64,000 nt of DNA from Amycolatopsis thermophila (GTDB taxonomy: Bacteria; Actinomycetota; Actinomycetes; Mycobacteriales; Pseudonocardiaceae), in assembly GCF_030814215.1 (NCBI RefSeq), contig NZ_JAUSUT010000001.1:806001-870000 (forward strand), read 5' to 3'. The position numbers and the translations under genes are program-made. The stretch's first letter is position 1, and each line of letters begins with the position of its first letter. The notes under the pieces are model-generated. The model was not told where the DNA came from and did not search any database. It worked only from the letters and a program-made list of their open reading frames with translations. This document shows positions 54,262 to 63,019 of the stretch, one piece after another.

Positions 54262-55026
54262 ATGAGCACCGCTCAGCTGACGGTCCGCCGGCAGGACGTG
54301 GCCGGGTGCACCATCGTCGACCTGGCGGGTCGCCTCGACACGTGCACGTACGGGCACCTGCGGGACAGCCTGATCAAACTGGCCATCGACCAGCCGGACG
54401 CGCTCGTCGCCCGGGTCGACCGCCTCGAGGTGACCAGCGCGCCCGCGCTCACCGTCTTCTCCGCCGTGTGGATGCGGATCTCCGAGTGGCCGTCGGTCCC
54501 GCTGCTGCTGGTCGCGGGCGACGAGCAGCAGCGCCACCTCATCGATTCGACCGCGGTCCCGCGGTTCGTGCCCACGTTCGCGACCCTGGACGACGCGCTC
54601 GGCACGGTCCGGGACCCACCGCAGCGCCGCCGCGCCACCGCCGAGTTCCCGCCGCTGTCGTCCAGCTCGCACGCCGCCCGGCTGTTCGTGCAGGAGATCT
54701 GCCGGGAGTGGAGCGTCGGCTACCGCAGGGAGGACGCGCTGGGCGTGGCCACCGAGCTCGTCGAGAACGCGATCAGCCACGGCGGCACCCCGCTCGAGCT
54801 CCGGCTGGAGCTGCGGCCCGGGTTCCTCACGGTCGCCGTCCGGGACGCCAACCCGCAGCCCGCGGTCCTGCGGCAGCGGCCGGGTGGCCGGCTGGAGGGC
54901 TACGGCCTCCAGGTGATCGCCGCGTTGTCCCAGGCCTGGGGGTGCTCGCCGTACCCCGGCGGCGGCAAGGTGGTGTGGGCGGTCCTCAACCTGGCTCCCC
55001 GCAAGCTCAGCCCGTTCACGGTATGA
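54262..55026 (+). CDS. STAS-HATPase fusion (partner-switch regulator)
   Basis: A 254-aa fusion: an N-terminal STAS-like domain (about 3-100: TVRRQDVAGCTIVDLAGRLD, LEVTSAPALTVFS) and a C-terminal RsbW-type HATPase (about 125-245) with N-box ELVENAISHGG, G1 VAVRDANP and a GYGLQVIAA G2-type motif. The STAS half lacks a clear phospho-acceptor serine in the usual D-S-S/T-G position. Fusions of anti-anti-sigma and anti-sigma kinase domains are known in actinobacteria, but their targets are mostly unknown. ATG 54262 is preferred (GGAGG 11 nt upstream). Its 3' end overlaps the convergent CheR-PAS gene by 11 nt. Confidence 0.85.
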   Translation: MSTAQLTVRRQDVAGCTIVDLAGRLDTCTYGHLRDSLIKLAIDQPDALVARVDRLEVTSAPALTVFSAVWMRISEWPSVPLLLVAGDEQQRHLIDSTAVPRFVPTFATLDDALGTVRDPPQRRRATAEFPPLSSSSHAARLFVQEICREWSVGYRREDALGVATELVENAISHGGTPLELRLELRPGFLTVAVRDANPQPAVLRQRPGGRLEGYGLQVIAALSQAWGCSPYPGGGKVVWAVLNLAPRKLSPFTV

Positions 55027-56908
55027 GCGCGCCCGCCCCGTCCCGCGTCTCCATCACCAGGATCGCACCGGCCGGCTCGCCGCGCCGGTTCCGCATCGCA
55101 CCGCAGGCGACGGCGAGGGCGATGGTCCGGCCACGGCAGTCCACCGCGTCGAGGGTGATGCGCTCGTAGTAGGCGGGGTCGGCCAGCGCCGGGCGCACCA
55201 CCGGGCACAGGTCGGCGACCGGCAGGCCGATGTCGAGGTCGAGCAGGTGCTCGCCCTCGGCCTCGGCGCGCGGCAGCCCCCACAGGTCCTCGGCGCCCGC
55301 GTTCCACGCGACCACCCGCATCCGCCGGTCCACGACCACCACCCCCGCCCGCAGCGAGGTCAGGAGCGACTCCAGGAACTCGTTGACGTCGTCGAGCGCG
55401 CTCGTGCGGTCCCGGAGCGTGTCGTTCCTCGTCTGCAGCTCGCCGTTGGTGCTTACCAGTTCCTCGACCGTGGACTGCAGTTCCTCGTTCGTGGTCTCCA
55501 GCTCCTCGACCGTGGACTGGAGCTCCTCGTTCGCGGTCTCCCGCTCCTCGGTGGTGGACCGCAGCTCCTGGTGAGCGTTCTCCTGCTGCCGCCTGGCGGT
55601 CGCCAGCTCGGCGAGCAGCCGGTGGCTGGTGGTGATGTCGTGGAAGAGCACCGAGATGCCGGCCAGTTCGCCGGCGGGGGTGATCAGCGGGCTGATGTGC
55701 AGTTCGAGCACGAGCACCTCACCCGGCCCCCGCTGCCAGTCGACGCCCTTCGCCCGCACCGCGCGCCGCTCGCCGCGCACCTGCTCGAGGTAGCTGCGCA
55801 GCTCGACGGGCCGGTGGGAGATCTCGAGGTCCCTCAGCGGCCGCCCCACGTCGCGGTCGGTCAGGCCGAACAGCTGCTGCGCCTGCCGGTTGACCAACGC
55901 GACCACGTCGTCGACGGTGAGGACGACCTGCGCGACCGGGTTCGACGCGAACGCCAGGGCCCGCAGCTCGTCGAGCCGGCCGACCGCGGGCTGGGGTCCG
56001 GACATGAGGGCGCGGCGCCGCGACGGCGTCCCGCTCAGGCCGGCGGCGCGCCTGCGGAAGATCCGGAACCGCAGGTCGACCGGCTCGAAGATCCGGCTGT
56101 GCGACAGCAGCATCTCGGCCTTGCCCGTGAACAGCACCCCGCGCGGCACGAGCGCGAAGTGCAGCTTGCGCAGGATGTTCCGCTGCGCCTCGGCGGTGAA
56201 GTACATCAGCGTGTTGCGGCAGACGAGCAGGTCGATGCGTGCGATGGGGGCGTCCTGGACCAGGTCGTTGCGCCCGAAGATCACGGAGCGGCGCAGGTCG
56301 TCGCGGAACACGTACCGGCCGCCGGTCTGGTCGAAGTAGCGGGCGACGTAGTCCGCGGGCAGCTCCTGGACGTCCTTCGCGGTGTAGACGGCCTGGCGCG
56401 CCTGGGCGAGCGCCTCCTCGTCGACGTCGGTGGCGTAGATCTTCACGCGCCGCCGGAACTGCTCGGCGCCCAGCGCCTCCGCCAGCGCGATCGCCACGCT
56501 GTAGGCCTCCTCCCCGGACGCGCACCCCGCGCTCCAGACGCGGATCTGGTCGTCCGGCCCGCGCTCGGCGAGGAGCATCGGGATGATCTCGGACCGCAGG
56601 AAGGCCCAGGCGTCCGCGTCACGGAAGAAGTTCGTGACGTTGATCAGGATCGTGTTGAACAGCGCGCGGACCTCGTCGCTGTCGGCCTGCAGGTGGTCCA
56701 GGTAGTCGCCGTAGCCCGAGCAGCCCACCACCCTCATCCGGCGCGCGACGCGGCGCATCAGGCTGCTCCGCTGGTAGGCGGTGAAGTCCAACCCGCGGGT
56801 CTGCTCGAGGTGGCCGAGGATCGCCTGGAAACCCTCGTCCGTCTCCGGCCCGGTCTGATCGCTCGCGTCGCGGCCCCTGCCGGACACGTCGAAAGGTTGC
56901 CCGCCCAC
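55016..56908 (-). CDS. CheR-PAS-coiled coil-PAS signalling protein
   Basis: A 630-aa multidomain protein. A CheR-type methyltransferase covers about 25-285: an N-terminal helical part with VTNFFRDADAW, the SAM motif VWSAGCASGEEAYS (124-137) and LLVCRNTLMYF. A first PAS domain (about 315-425) is followed by a long coiled coil (about 430-505) built of 14-residue units such as NEELQSTVEELETT, then a second PAS domain (about 510-625, VVVVDRRMRVVAWNAGAEDLW). No CheB, receiver or kinase domain and no membrane segment. Other chemotaxis genes are absent. With the flanking STAS genes this suggests a sensory methyltransferase feeding a partner-switch pathway; inference only. Confidence 0.88.
   Translation of the reverse strand: MGGQPFDVSGRGRDASDQTGPETDEGFQAILGHLEQTRGLDFTAYQRSSLMRRVARRMRVVGCSGYGDYLDHLQADSDEVRALFNTILINVTNFFRDADAWAFLRSEIIPMLLAERGPDDQIRVWSAGCASGEEAYSVAIALAEALGAEQFRRRVKIYATDVDEEALAQARQAVYTAKDVQELPADYVARYFDQTGGRYVFRDDLRRSVIFGRNDLVQDAPIARIDLLVCRNTLMYFTAEAQRNILRKLHFALVPRGVLFTGKAEMLLSHSRIFEPVDLRFRIFRRRAAGLSGTPSRRRALMSGPQPAVGRLDELRALAFASNPVAQVVLTVDDVVALVNRQAQQLFGLTDRDVGRPLRDLEISHRPVELRSYLEQVRGERRAVRAKGVDWQRGPGEVLVLELHISPLITPAGELAGISVLFHDITTSHRLLAELATARRQQENAHQELRSTTEERETANEELQSTVEELETTNEELQSTVEELVSTNGELQTRNDTLRDRTSALDDVNEFLESLLTSLRAGVVVVDRRMRVVAWNAGAEDLWGLPRAEAEGEHLLDLDIGLPVADLCPVVRPALADPAYYERITLDAVDCRGRTIALAVACGAMRNRRGEPAGAILVMETRDGAGALIP
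55428..55560. repeat. 42-bp tandem repeat in coiled coil
   Basis: Units start at 55470 and 55512, with a partial third at 55554 and a diverged copy before the first. Each is 42 bp and encodes 14 residues, two heptads of the coiled coil of the CheR-PAS protein. Changes in unit number would alter helix length in frame. Confidence 0.75.
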
Positions 56909-56944
56909 GTGCCGACCGTAGCCCGTTCCCGGCCGGCCGGCGGA

Positions 56945-57292
56945 TCACGAACCGACGGCGTCCGCCACGGTGTCGTACCGCGCCACGGCCTCCTCCACCC
57001 CGGTCAGTTCCAGGACCCGGTGCGCCAGGCAGCTCCGCGGCAGCACGACACGGAGGTCTCGGCCGCGCCCGCGCACGTCGAGCAGCACCTGCACCCCCGC
57101 CGCGCTGAGGAACTCGACGCCGGTGAGGTCGAGCACGACCGGGCCGGCCTGCTCGCCGAGCACCCGCGCCAGCCGGGGCGCCGTGGAGAGGTCGATTTCG
57201 CCGGCCGCGCTGACCACGGGCGTCCCCCGTCGCCGCTCGACGGTCAGATCGAGCAACCGCTCGGTGAGCGGGCCACACCGCTCGTCGGACAC
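56945..57292 (-). CDS. STAS-domain anti-anti-sigma-like protein
   Basis: A 115-aa single STAS domain: VVSAAGEIDLSTAPRL (27-42), then VVLDLTGVEFLSAAGVQVLLD (52-72). In SpoIIAA-like proteins the phosphorylated serine precedes the glycine of D-S-S-G; here the aligned residues read S-A-A-G, so the acceptor seems to be alanine. It may therefore act without the usual phosphorylation switch. GTG 57292 is chosen because GAGGGGG lies 8 nt upstream. It is 36 nt upstream of the CheR-PAS gene on the same strand, so they probably form an operon. Confidence 0.85.
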   Translation of the reverse strand: MSDERCGPLTERLLDLTVERRRGTPVVSAAGEIDLSTAPRLARVLGEQAGPVVLDLTGVEFLSAAGVQVLLDVRGRGRDLRVVLPRSCLAHRVLELTGVEEAVARYDTVADAVGS

Positions 57293-57399
57293 CGGACTCG
57301 CCCCCTCGGCGCGTGGTTGTGTCACCGGCCGGAACCGGATCACGATTCTAGCCCCGGCGCGCGGTGCCGTGCACCCGCGAACACCACCGGATCGAGGGG

Positions 57400-58488
57400 T
57401 CAGGCCGCGGTCGCCGCGATCTTCGCGCTGCCCAGGACGACGTCGCCGCCGGCGTCCGGCCGGTACAGCACGACGACCTGGCCGGGCGCGACGCCGGTCA
57501 GCGGGTCGCGCAGCTGGATCCGCACCTCGTCGCCGTCCACCTCGGCGACGGCGTCGGCGACCCCGCCGTGCGCCCGCACCTGGACCACGCACTCGGTCGG
57601 GCCGTCCAGCGGAGCGGCCGGCCACACCGGGCGGCCGGCGCGGATCTCGCGGACGGTCAGCGACTCGGCCGAGCCGACCTTCACCGTGCCGGACACCGGC
57701 TCCAGGGCCAGCACGTACCGCGGCTTGCCGTCCAGCACGGACCGGTCGATGCCCAGGCCCTTGCGCTGCCCGATGGTGAAGCCGTGCACGCCGGTGTGGC
57801 GGCCGAGCACCGCGCCGGTCTCGGCGTCCACCAGGTCACCGGGCCGCTGCCCGAGGCGCTTCTCCAGGAACTTCTTGGTGTCCCCGTCCGGGATGAAGCA
57901 GATGTCGTGGCTGTCCGGCTTGCGGGCCACCGCGAGCCCGCGGCGTTCGGCTTCCGCACGGATGTCCGGCTTGCGCGTGTCGCCGACCGGGAACATCGAG
58001 TGGCGCAGCTGCTCGGGCGTGAGCGAGGCCAGGACGTAGGACTGGTCCTTGTCCGGGTCGACGGCGCGGCGCAGCTCCGGCACACCGTCCACAACGGACA
58101 GGCGGGCGTAGTGCCCGGTGGCGACGGCGTCGAAACCCAGCGCCATCGCCTTGTCCAGCAGCGCCTCGAACTTGATCTTCTCGTTGCAGGTCACGCACGG
58201 GTTGGGGGTGCGGCCCGCGGCGTACTCGCCGACGAAGGTCTCGATGACCTCCTCGGTGAACCGCTCGGCGAAGTCCCAGACGTAGAACGGGATGCCGAGG
58301 ATGTCCGCGGCCCGGCGCGCGTCGTGCGAGTCCTCGATCGTGCAGCACCCGCGCGAACCGGTGCGCAGCGTGCCGGGCTTGGCCGACAGCGCCAGGTGCA
58401 CGCCGACCACGTCGTGACCGGCCTCCACCGCGCGGGCCGCCGCCACGGCCGAGTCCACTCCCCCGCTCATCGCGGCCAGTACCCGCAT
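57400..58488 (-). CDS. mnmA: tRNA-specific 2-thiouridylase
   Basis: MnmA (TrmU), 362 aa, thiolates U34 of tRNA-Glu, -Gln and -Lys with ATP and persulfide sulfur. The PP-loop is [13 protein letters not shown] (5-17), catalytic cysteines lie in [12 protein letters not shown] and [11 protein letters not shown], and [12 protein letters not shown] marks the central domain; the C-terminal beta barrel is complete. The ATG at 58488 overlaps the stop of the cysteine desulfurase gene by one base (TGATG) and has GGAGG upstream. The desulfurase probably supplies its sulfur. Longer frames across the upstream gene are rejected. Confidence 0.96.
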   Translation of the reverse strand: MRVLAAMSGGVDSAVAAARAVEAGHDVVGVHLALSAKPGTLRTGSRGCCTIEDSHDARRAADILGIPFYVWDFAERFTEEVIETFVGEYAAGRTPNPCVTCNEKIKFEALLDKAMALGFDAVATGHYARLSVVDGVPELRRAVDPDKDQSYVLASLTPEQLRHSMFPVGDTRKPDIRAEAERRGLAVARKPDSHDICFIPDGDTKKFLEKRLGQRPGDLVDAETGAVLGRHTGVHGFTIGQRKGLGIDRSVLDGKPRYVLALEPVSGTVKVGSAESLTVREIRAGRPVWPAAPLDGPTECVVQVRAHGGVADAVAEVDGDEVRIQLRDPLTGVAPGQVVVLYRPDAGGDVVLGSAKIAATAA

Positions 58489-59684
58489 CACACCTCCTGC
58501 TTGTTCTTGCGCATCCCGGACAGGCCCGCCTGCCGGGCCCGCGCCACCACGCCACCGATCTCGCGCGCCACCGCGTCCACATCGTCCTGTGTGGACGTGT
58601 GGCCGAGCGAGAACCGCAGCGAGCCGCGGGCCGACGCGGCGTCGGCGCCCATCGCCAGCAGCACGTGACTGGGCTGCGCGACACCGGCGGTGCAGGCCGA
58701 ACCGGTCGAGCACTCGATGCCCTTGGCGTCCAGCAGCATCAGCAGGCTGTCGCCCGCGCAGCCGGGGAAGGTCAGGTGCGCGATGCCGGGCAGCCGTCCG
58801 TCGCCGGAGGGCATGCCGTTGAGGACGACGTCGGGCACCTCGCGCCGCACGGCTTCGATGAGGGCGTCGCGCAGCCGGCTCACGCGCTCGGCGTAGGCGG
58901 GCTGCTCGCGCACCGCCTCCTCGACCGCCGTCGCGAACGCGCGGATCGCCGGTACGTCGAGCGTGCCCGAGCGGACGTCGCGCTCCTGCCCGCCGCCGTG
59001 CAACAGCGGCACGCACTGGGTGTCGCGCGACAGCAGGAGGGCGCCGACGCCGTACGGGCCGCCGAGCTTGTGCCCGGTCAGGGTCAGCGCGCTGACGCCG
59101 CTGCCGGCGAAGTCGACCGGGACGGCACCGGCCGCCTGGACGGCATCGGTGTGCAGCGGGATCCCGTGCTCGGCGCAGATCCCGGCGAGCTCGGCCATCG
59201 GGTTGATGGTGCCGACCTCGTTGTTCGCCCACATGACCGTGGCCAGCGCCACGTCCGACGGGTCGCTCTCGATGGCCTTGCGCAGCGTTTCGGGCAGCAC
59301 CCGGCCGTGCTCGTCGACGTCAAGCCAGGTGACCTCGGCCTGCGCGTGGTCGGCCAGCCACTGCACGGCGTCCAGGACCGCGTGGTGCTCGACCGCGCCG
59401 GCCAGCACGCGGCGGCGATGCGGGTCGGCGCCCTGACGCGCCCAGAAGATGCCCTTGACGGCGAGGTTGTCGCTTTCCGTGCCGCCCGCGGTGAAGATCA
59501 CCTCGGACGGGCGGGCGCCCAGGGCCTCGCCGATGACCTCGCGCGCCTCCTCGACGGCGCGCCGCGCGCGGCGGCCGGAGGAATGCAGCGAGGAGGCGTT
59601 GCCCACCGTGGACAGCGCCTCGCTCATCGCCGCAATGGCGGACGGCGACATCGGGGTGGTCGCCGCGTGGTCGAGATAGGTCAT
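58488..59684 (-). CDS. iscS: cysteine desulfurase
   Basis: A 398-aa PLP-dependent IscS/NifS-type cysteine desulfurase that makes persulfide from cysteine. The PLP lysine is in [10 protein letters not shown] (around 199-208), HHAVL and the STGSACTAG loop with the catalytic cysteine (around 325) are intact. The start [11 protein letters not shown] is standard. It is directly upstream of and overlapping mnmA, so a role in tRNA thiolation is clear from context. No Fe-S assembly genes are adjacent, as for mycobacterial iscS (Rv3025c) beside trmU. Confidence 0.94.
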   Translation of the reverse strand: MTYLDHAATTPMSPSAIAAMSEALSTVGNASSLHSSGRRARRAVEEAREVIGEALGARPSEVIFTAGGTESDNLAVKGIFWARQGADPHRRRVLAGAVEHHAVLDAVQWLADHAQAEVTWLDVDEHGRVLPETLRKAIESDPSDVALATVMWANNEVGTINPMAELAGICAEHGIPLHTDAVQAAGAVPVDFAGSGVSALTLTGHKLGGPYGVGALLLSRDTQCVPLLHGGGQERDVRSGTLDVPAIRAFATAVEEAVREQPAYAERVSRLRDALIEAVRREVPDVVLNGMPSGDGRLPGIAHLTFPGCAGDSLLMLLDAKGIECSTGSACTAGVAQPSHVLLAMGADAASARGSLRFSLGHTSTQDDVDAVAREIGGVVARARQAGLSGMRKNKQEV

Positions 59685-59711
59685 CGCACTACCAGAGTAG
59701 ACCGTGCGGTA

Positions 59712-61064
59712 TCACTCGCGCGTGGGCCACCGCCGGGTGATGACGACGCCCACCACGGCGAGCGCGGCCAGGGTGAGCGCGAGCACACCGAGGGCGGGCG
59801 CGGGCTCTCGCGCCGAGGCGAGCAGACCGAGCAGGACCCCGCCGAAACCGACGGTCAGTGCCGAGGAGACCCAGTCGCCCAGCTGCATGGCGGAGGTGTT
59901 GAACCCGCGCTCGTGCTCGGGGGAGAACCGCAGCAACAGCAGGGAGATCGACGGGTAGGCGATGCCCATGCCGGCCCCGCCGAGCAGGCACGCGGCGAAC
60001 GCGAGCCAGCCGGGGAACCAGGGCTGCGCGACGAACCCGAACAGCAGCACGCTGACGGCGACCATGCCGAAGCCCGCGCGCAGGAGGGTCTCGCGGGGCC
60101 AGTCCGGGCGGCGGCCCTGGACGGCGGAGGCGGCCGACCAGGTCAGGGCGGTCGCGGTCAGCGGGAGGCCGGCCATCGCCGGGCTGTAGCCGTGCACGGT
60201 GGTCATGGCCAGCGGCAGGTACGCCTCCATCCCGGCGAAGGCGCCGCCGAGCAGAGCCCGGGAGGCGACGACCGTGGGCAGGCCGGGCCGGGCGGTGACC
60301 GTGCCGGGCGGGACGAGGCGGCGGACCGCGAGGGCCAGTGCCACGAGACCGGCGGCGCCGTAGCCGAGCGCGGCGGGGCTGGGGTGCTGGGCGGCCCAGG
60401 TCAGGGCGGCGACCCCGAACGCGGCCCCGAGGGCGACGACGACGCCGGCGCGTTTCCGGTGTTCTCCGGGAACGTGGGTGAGGCGGCGGGCGACCGGGAC
60501 GAGCATCAGGAGGCCGGTGACCGCGAGCGGGGCGAGGCCGAGGAACACCCACCGCCAGCCGAGGTGCTCGGTGACCAGCCCGGCGACGGTCGGCCCCACC
60601 ACGGCGGGCAGCACCCAGGCCGCGGCGTTGGCCGCGTACATCACGGGCCGCTCCCGGTCGGTGTAGACGAGCGCGATCAGGAGCGACACGGCGACGAGGA
60701 CCGTGCCCGAGCCGAGCCCCTGGAGCACTCGCCCGGCGAGCAGGAGCGCCATGTCCCCAGCGGTGCCGGCGACGAGCAACCCGGCGAGGAACAGGGCCGG
60801 CCCGGCGAGCATGGGTGCCGCCGGGCCGCGCCGGTCGCAGACCCGCCCGGACAGCACGGTGGCGACGACGCTCGCGACGAGGAACGCCGTGAACGGCCAG
60901 GAGTAGAGACGCTGTCCCGCCAGCTGCGCGACCATGGTGGGCATCGCGGTGGCCACACCCATGTTCTCGAACGCGATGAGGGTGACGACGAGCAGGCTGG
61001 CCACGGTGGTCGTCCGGTGCTCCGCCGTCCACAGCACCCCACGCGGCCCGCTCGCGACGATCAT
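59712..61064 (-). CDS. MFS transporter
   Basis: A 450-aa major facilitator protein with 12-14 predicted membrane segments. The loop 2-3 motif appears as GRVCDRRGPAAPMLAGPAL and GRVLQGLGSGTVLVA is the TM4/5 region, both typical of DHA-type drug:proton antiporters. Substrate unknown. Start ATG 61064. It lies upstream of iscS-mnmA on the same strand (27 nt), but MFS genes are not part of that module elsewhere, so co-transcription may be incidental. The gap before it to the acyltransferase is 43 nt. Confidence 0.9.
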   Translation of the reverse strand: MIVASGPRGVLWTAEHRTTTVASLLVVTLIAFENMGVATAMPTMVAQLAGQRLYSWPFTAFLVASVVATVLSGRVCDRRGPAAPMLAGPALFLAGLLVAGTAGDMALLLAGRVLQGLGSGTVLVAVSLLIALVYTDRERPVMYAANAAAWVLPAVVGPTVAGLVTEHLGWRWVFLGLAPLAVTGLLMLVPVARRLTHVPGEHRKRAGVVVALGAAFGVAALTWAAQHPSPAALGYGAAGLVALALAVRRLVPPGTVTARPGLPTVVASRALLGGAFAGMEAYLPLAMTTVHGYSPAMAGLPLTATALTWSAASAVQGRRPDWPRETLLRAGFGMVAVSVLLFGFVAQPWFPGWLAFAACLLGGAGMGIAYPSISLLLLRFSPEHERGFNTSAMQLGDWVSSALTVGFGGVLLGLLASAREPAPALGVLALTLAALAVVGVVITRRWPTRE

Positions 61065-61107
61065 GGTGTTCAGGCTGACACCTCCAGCGCGGTGGAGGTC
61101 AAGCCGA

Positions 61108-61968
61108 TCACGCGCGTTGCAGGCCCGCTGGTTCGGCAGCCCGCCGCCGCCGCTGGGCGGGCACCGTCACGTTGCCCAGTGCCGCCTGCACCGCGGCCTC
61201 CGCCATCGCGGCCAGCTCCCGCCGGTCCGCGGCGCGACCGGGCGCGATCTCCCCGCACACGGTCACCTCGAGCACCAAGCCGCGCAGCGCCGCGACCCGC
61301 CGCAGGGAGTCGATCAGCGGCTCGGGCCCGATGAACGCCGGCTGGGTGGTCTCGCGTCCACCGGCCATGCGGTAGCGCAACGCCAGTGGCCGCACCGGCA
61401 CACCGGCGTCGATCGCCGCCTGGAAGGTCGCCGGGCGGAACCGGCCGGACGCCAGGCCGCACCAGGTCGTGCCCTCCGGCGTCACGTTCACCAGAGAACC
61501 CCCGCGCAGGGCCGCGGCCAGGTCGGCGACCGTGGACGGCAGCGTCGACAACCGTTCCCGGTCCAGGAAGATGCTCCCGCCGCGGGCCACGAGCGGGCCG
61601 AGCACCGGCCAGCCCGCGATCTCCTTCTTGGCCAGCGCGCGCATCGGCCGCACCGCGTTGACCGCCACGATGTCCAGCCACGAGATGTGGTTGTTCACCA
61701 CCAGCGCGCCACGCCCGCCGCCGTCGAGCGGTTCGCCGCGCACCACCAGCCGCACCCCGAACGCGCGCAGCACGCCGCGGAACACCAGGCGCGCCAGCGG
61801 GTCCCGGAACCGCCGCACGAACAGCGCCGGCACCACCCCGAACGCCAGCAGCACCACCGAAACGGCGCCGGCGAACCGCACGGCGCGGCGCACCCGCCCG
61901 ACCACCGGCGCACCGGCGGTCAGGCACCCGTCGCCGCACGGCGAGGCCGGCATCCAGGGGTGGCTCAC
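61108..61968 (-). CDS. lysophospholipid acyltransferase (PlsC/OlsA-like)
   Basis: A 286-aa 1-acylglycerol-3-phosphate acyltransferase-like protein. A membrane segment (about 27-50) is followed by the H-x4-D motif in NNHISWLD (about 93-100), GGSIFLDRERLS, and the TPEGTTW motif. The GTG at 61968 overlaps the stop of the GNAT gene by 4 nt. A GNAT acyltransferase plus PlsC-type pair is the composition of ornithine-lipid synthesis (OlsB/OlsA), and mycobacterial Rv3026c/Rv3027c are similar. Ornithine lipid synthesis is plausible; other N-acyl lipids are possible. Confidence 0.86.
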   Translation of the reverse strand: MSHPWMPASPCGDGCLTAGAPVVGRVRRAVRFAGAVSVVLLAFGVVPALFVRRFRDPLARLVFRGVLRAFGVRLVVRGEPLDGGGRGALVVNNHISWLDIVAVNAVRPMRALAKKEIAGWPVLGPLVARGGSIFLDRERLSTLPSTVADLAAALRGGSLVNVTPEGTTWCGLASGRFRPATFQAAIDAGVPVRPLALRYRMAGGRETTQPAFIGPEPLIDSLRRVAALRGLVLEVTVCGEIAPGRAADRRELAAMAEAAVQAALGNVTVPAQRRRRAAEPAGLQRA

Positions 61969-62744
61969 GCCTGGTTCCCGAGGAAGAACTTCAGGTACCG
62001 CTCGTCGACGTGCTGCAGGTCGAGCAGGGTGAAGAAGTCGGCGACGGCGAAGTCCGGGTCGTGCGCGGGCGGGCCGCAGACCTTCGCGCCGAGCCGCGTG
62101 TAGCCCTTGATCAGCGGCGGCAGCATCGACCGGGACGGACGGGCGATGTCCGCGTCCCCCCACGGGTTCAGCGGCGTGACGCGCTGCGATTCGGGCGCGT
62201 AGTGCTTGGCGCGGATGACGTCCCACACCCCGGCCGCGTACGCGCCGCCGTCGGTCAGCGGGACCGACGCGCACCCGCCGAGGTAGCGGTGCCCGGACAG
62301 CAGCATGTACCGCCCGATCCCGGCCCACACCAGGCTCACCACGGCGCCGGTGCGGTGGTCGGGGTGCACGCAGGACCGGCCGGTCTCGACCAGGGACCCG
62401 CGCAGCCCGGCCAGGTTGGTCAGGTCGAACTCGGTTTCGGAGTACAGCCCGCCGGCGGCGGCCGCGCGGCCGGGCGGCAGCATCCGGTAGGTGCCGACGA
62501 TCTCGCCGGTGTTGTCGTCGCGGACCACGAGGTGGTCGCAGAACTCGTCGAACCGGTCGGCGTCCAGGCCGGGCGCGGAGTGCAGCCTGGCACCCATCTC
62601 CTCGGCGAACACCTGGTAGCGAAGTCGCTGGGCCGCAACGACTTCCTCGTTGTCGTAGGCGACCAGGAGCGAGTAGCGGGCAGCGCCCTCGGGCAGCTGG
62701 CCGTCCTGGTTGTCGGTGCTGACGAGCAACTGGGACCGCGTCAT
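61965..62744 (-). CDS. GNAT N-acyltransferase (OlsB-like)
   Basis: A 259-aa protein of the OlsB/hemolysin-type acyltransferase family. Recognisable are LRYQVFAEEMGARL (about 41-54), FDEFCDHLVVRDDNTGEIVGTYRML (about 65-89), VETGRSCVHPDHRTG (about 119-133) and GCASVPLTDGG. OlsB moves a 3-hydroxyacyl chain from acyl carrier protein to ornithine. The coupled PlsC-type gene supports such a two-step acylation. Without biochemical data the acceptor amine is uncertain. First gene of the pair; its leader contains an 8-bp inverted repeat. Confidence 0.86.
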   Translation of the reverse strand: MTRSQLLVSTDNQDGQLPEGAARYSLLVAYDNEEVVAAQRLRYQVFAEEMGARLHSAPGLDADRFDEFCDHLVVRDDNTGEIVGTYRMLPPGRAAAAGGLYSETEFDLTNLAGLRGSLVETGRSCVHPDHRTGAVVSLVWAGIGRYMLLSGHRYLGGCASVPLTDGGAYAAGVWDVIRAKHYAPESQRVTPLNPWGDADIARPSRSMLPPLIKGYTRLGAKVCGPPAHDPDFAVADFFTLLDLQHVDERYLKFFLGNQA

Positions 62745-62781
62745 GCCTGTAGGTGTACCGGCGGGAAGGAAACCGCCAGGA

Positions 62782-62820
62782 GGTTCATCGCGTGACCACC
62801 TCGTGCACGTTGGATGAACC
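62782..62820. promoter_or_regulatory. inverted repeat upstream of OlsB-like gene
   Basis: GGTTCATC (62782-62789) and GATGAACC (62813-62820) are perfect 8-bp arms 23 nt apart, 38-76 bases before the start at 62744. They could form an RNA stem or bind a regulator. The centre contains CGTGCACG, itself palindromic (62803-62810). Confidence 0.4.
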
Positions 62821-62965
62821 CGGGGTTCTCAGGGTTCTCTCAGCAACCGCGTCCGACCGGAAGTGAGCGTGATGTCGGGCAGCTGGTGTCCGATCCTGGT
62901 GGCGCTCGGTGCGGCGGCTGGGCGGCGGGCGGCCCTGCTGGGCGAGCTCGCCGAGCACTCGAAGC

Positions 62966-63003
62966 GACGGGCCACCGCCGGGGAGTCCCAGCGGTGGCCC
63001 GTC
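62966..63003 (-). terminator. etfA terminator-like hairpin
   Basis: GACGGGCCACCGC and GCGGTGGCCCGTC are perfect 13-nt arms around a 12-nt loop, starting 16 nt after the etfA stop on the minus strand. The U run is poor (GCTTCG), so this may be a GC-rich, U-poor terminator. Confidence 0.75.
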
Positions 63004-63019
63004 GTGGTGAGGGCGAGCG

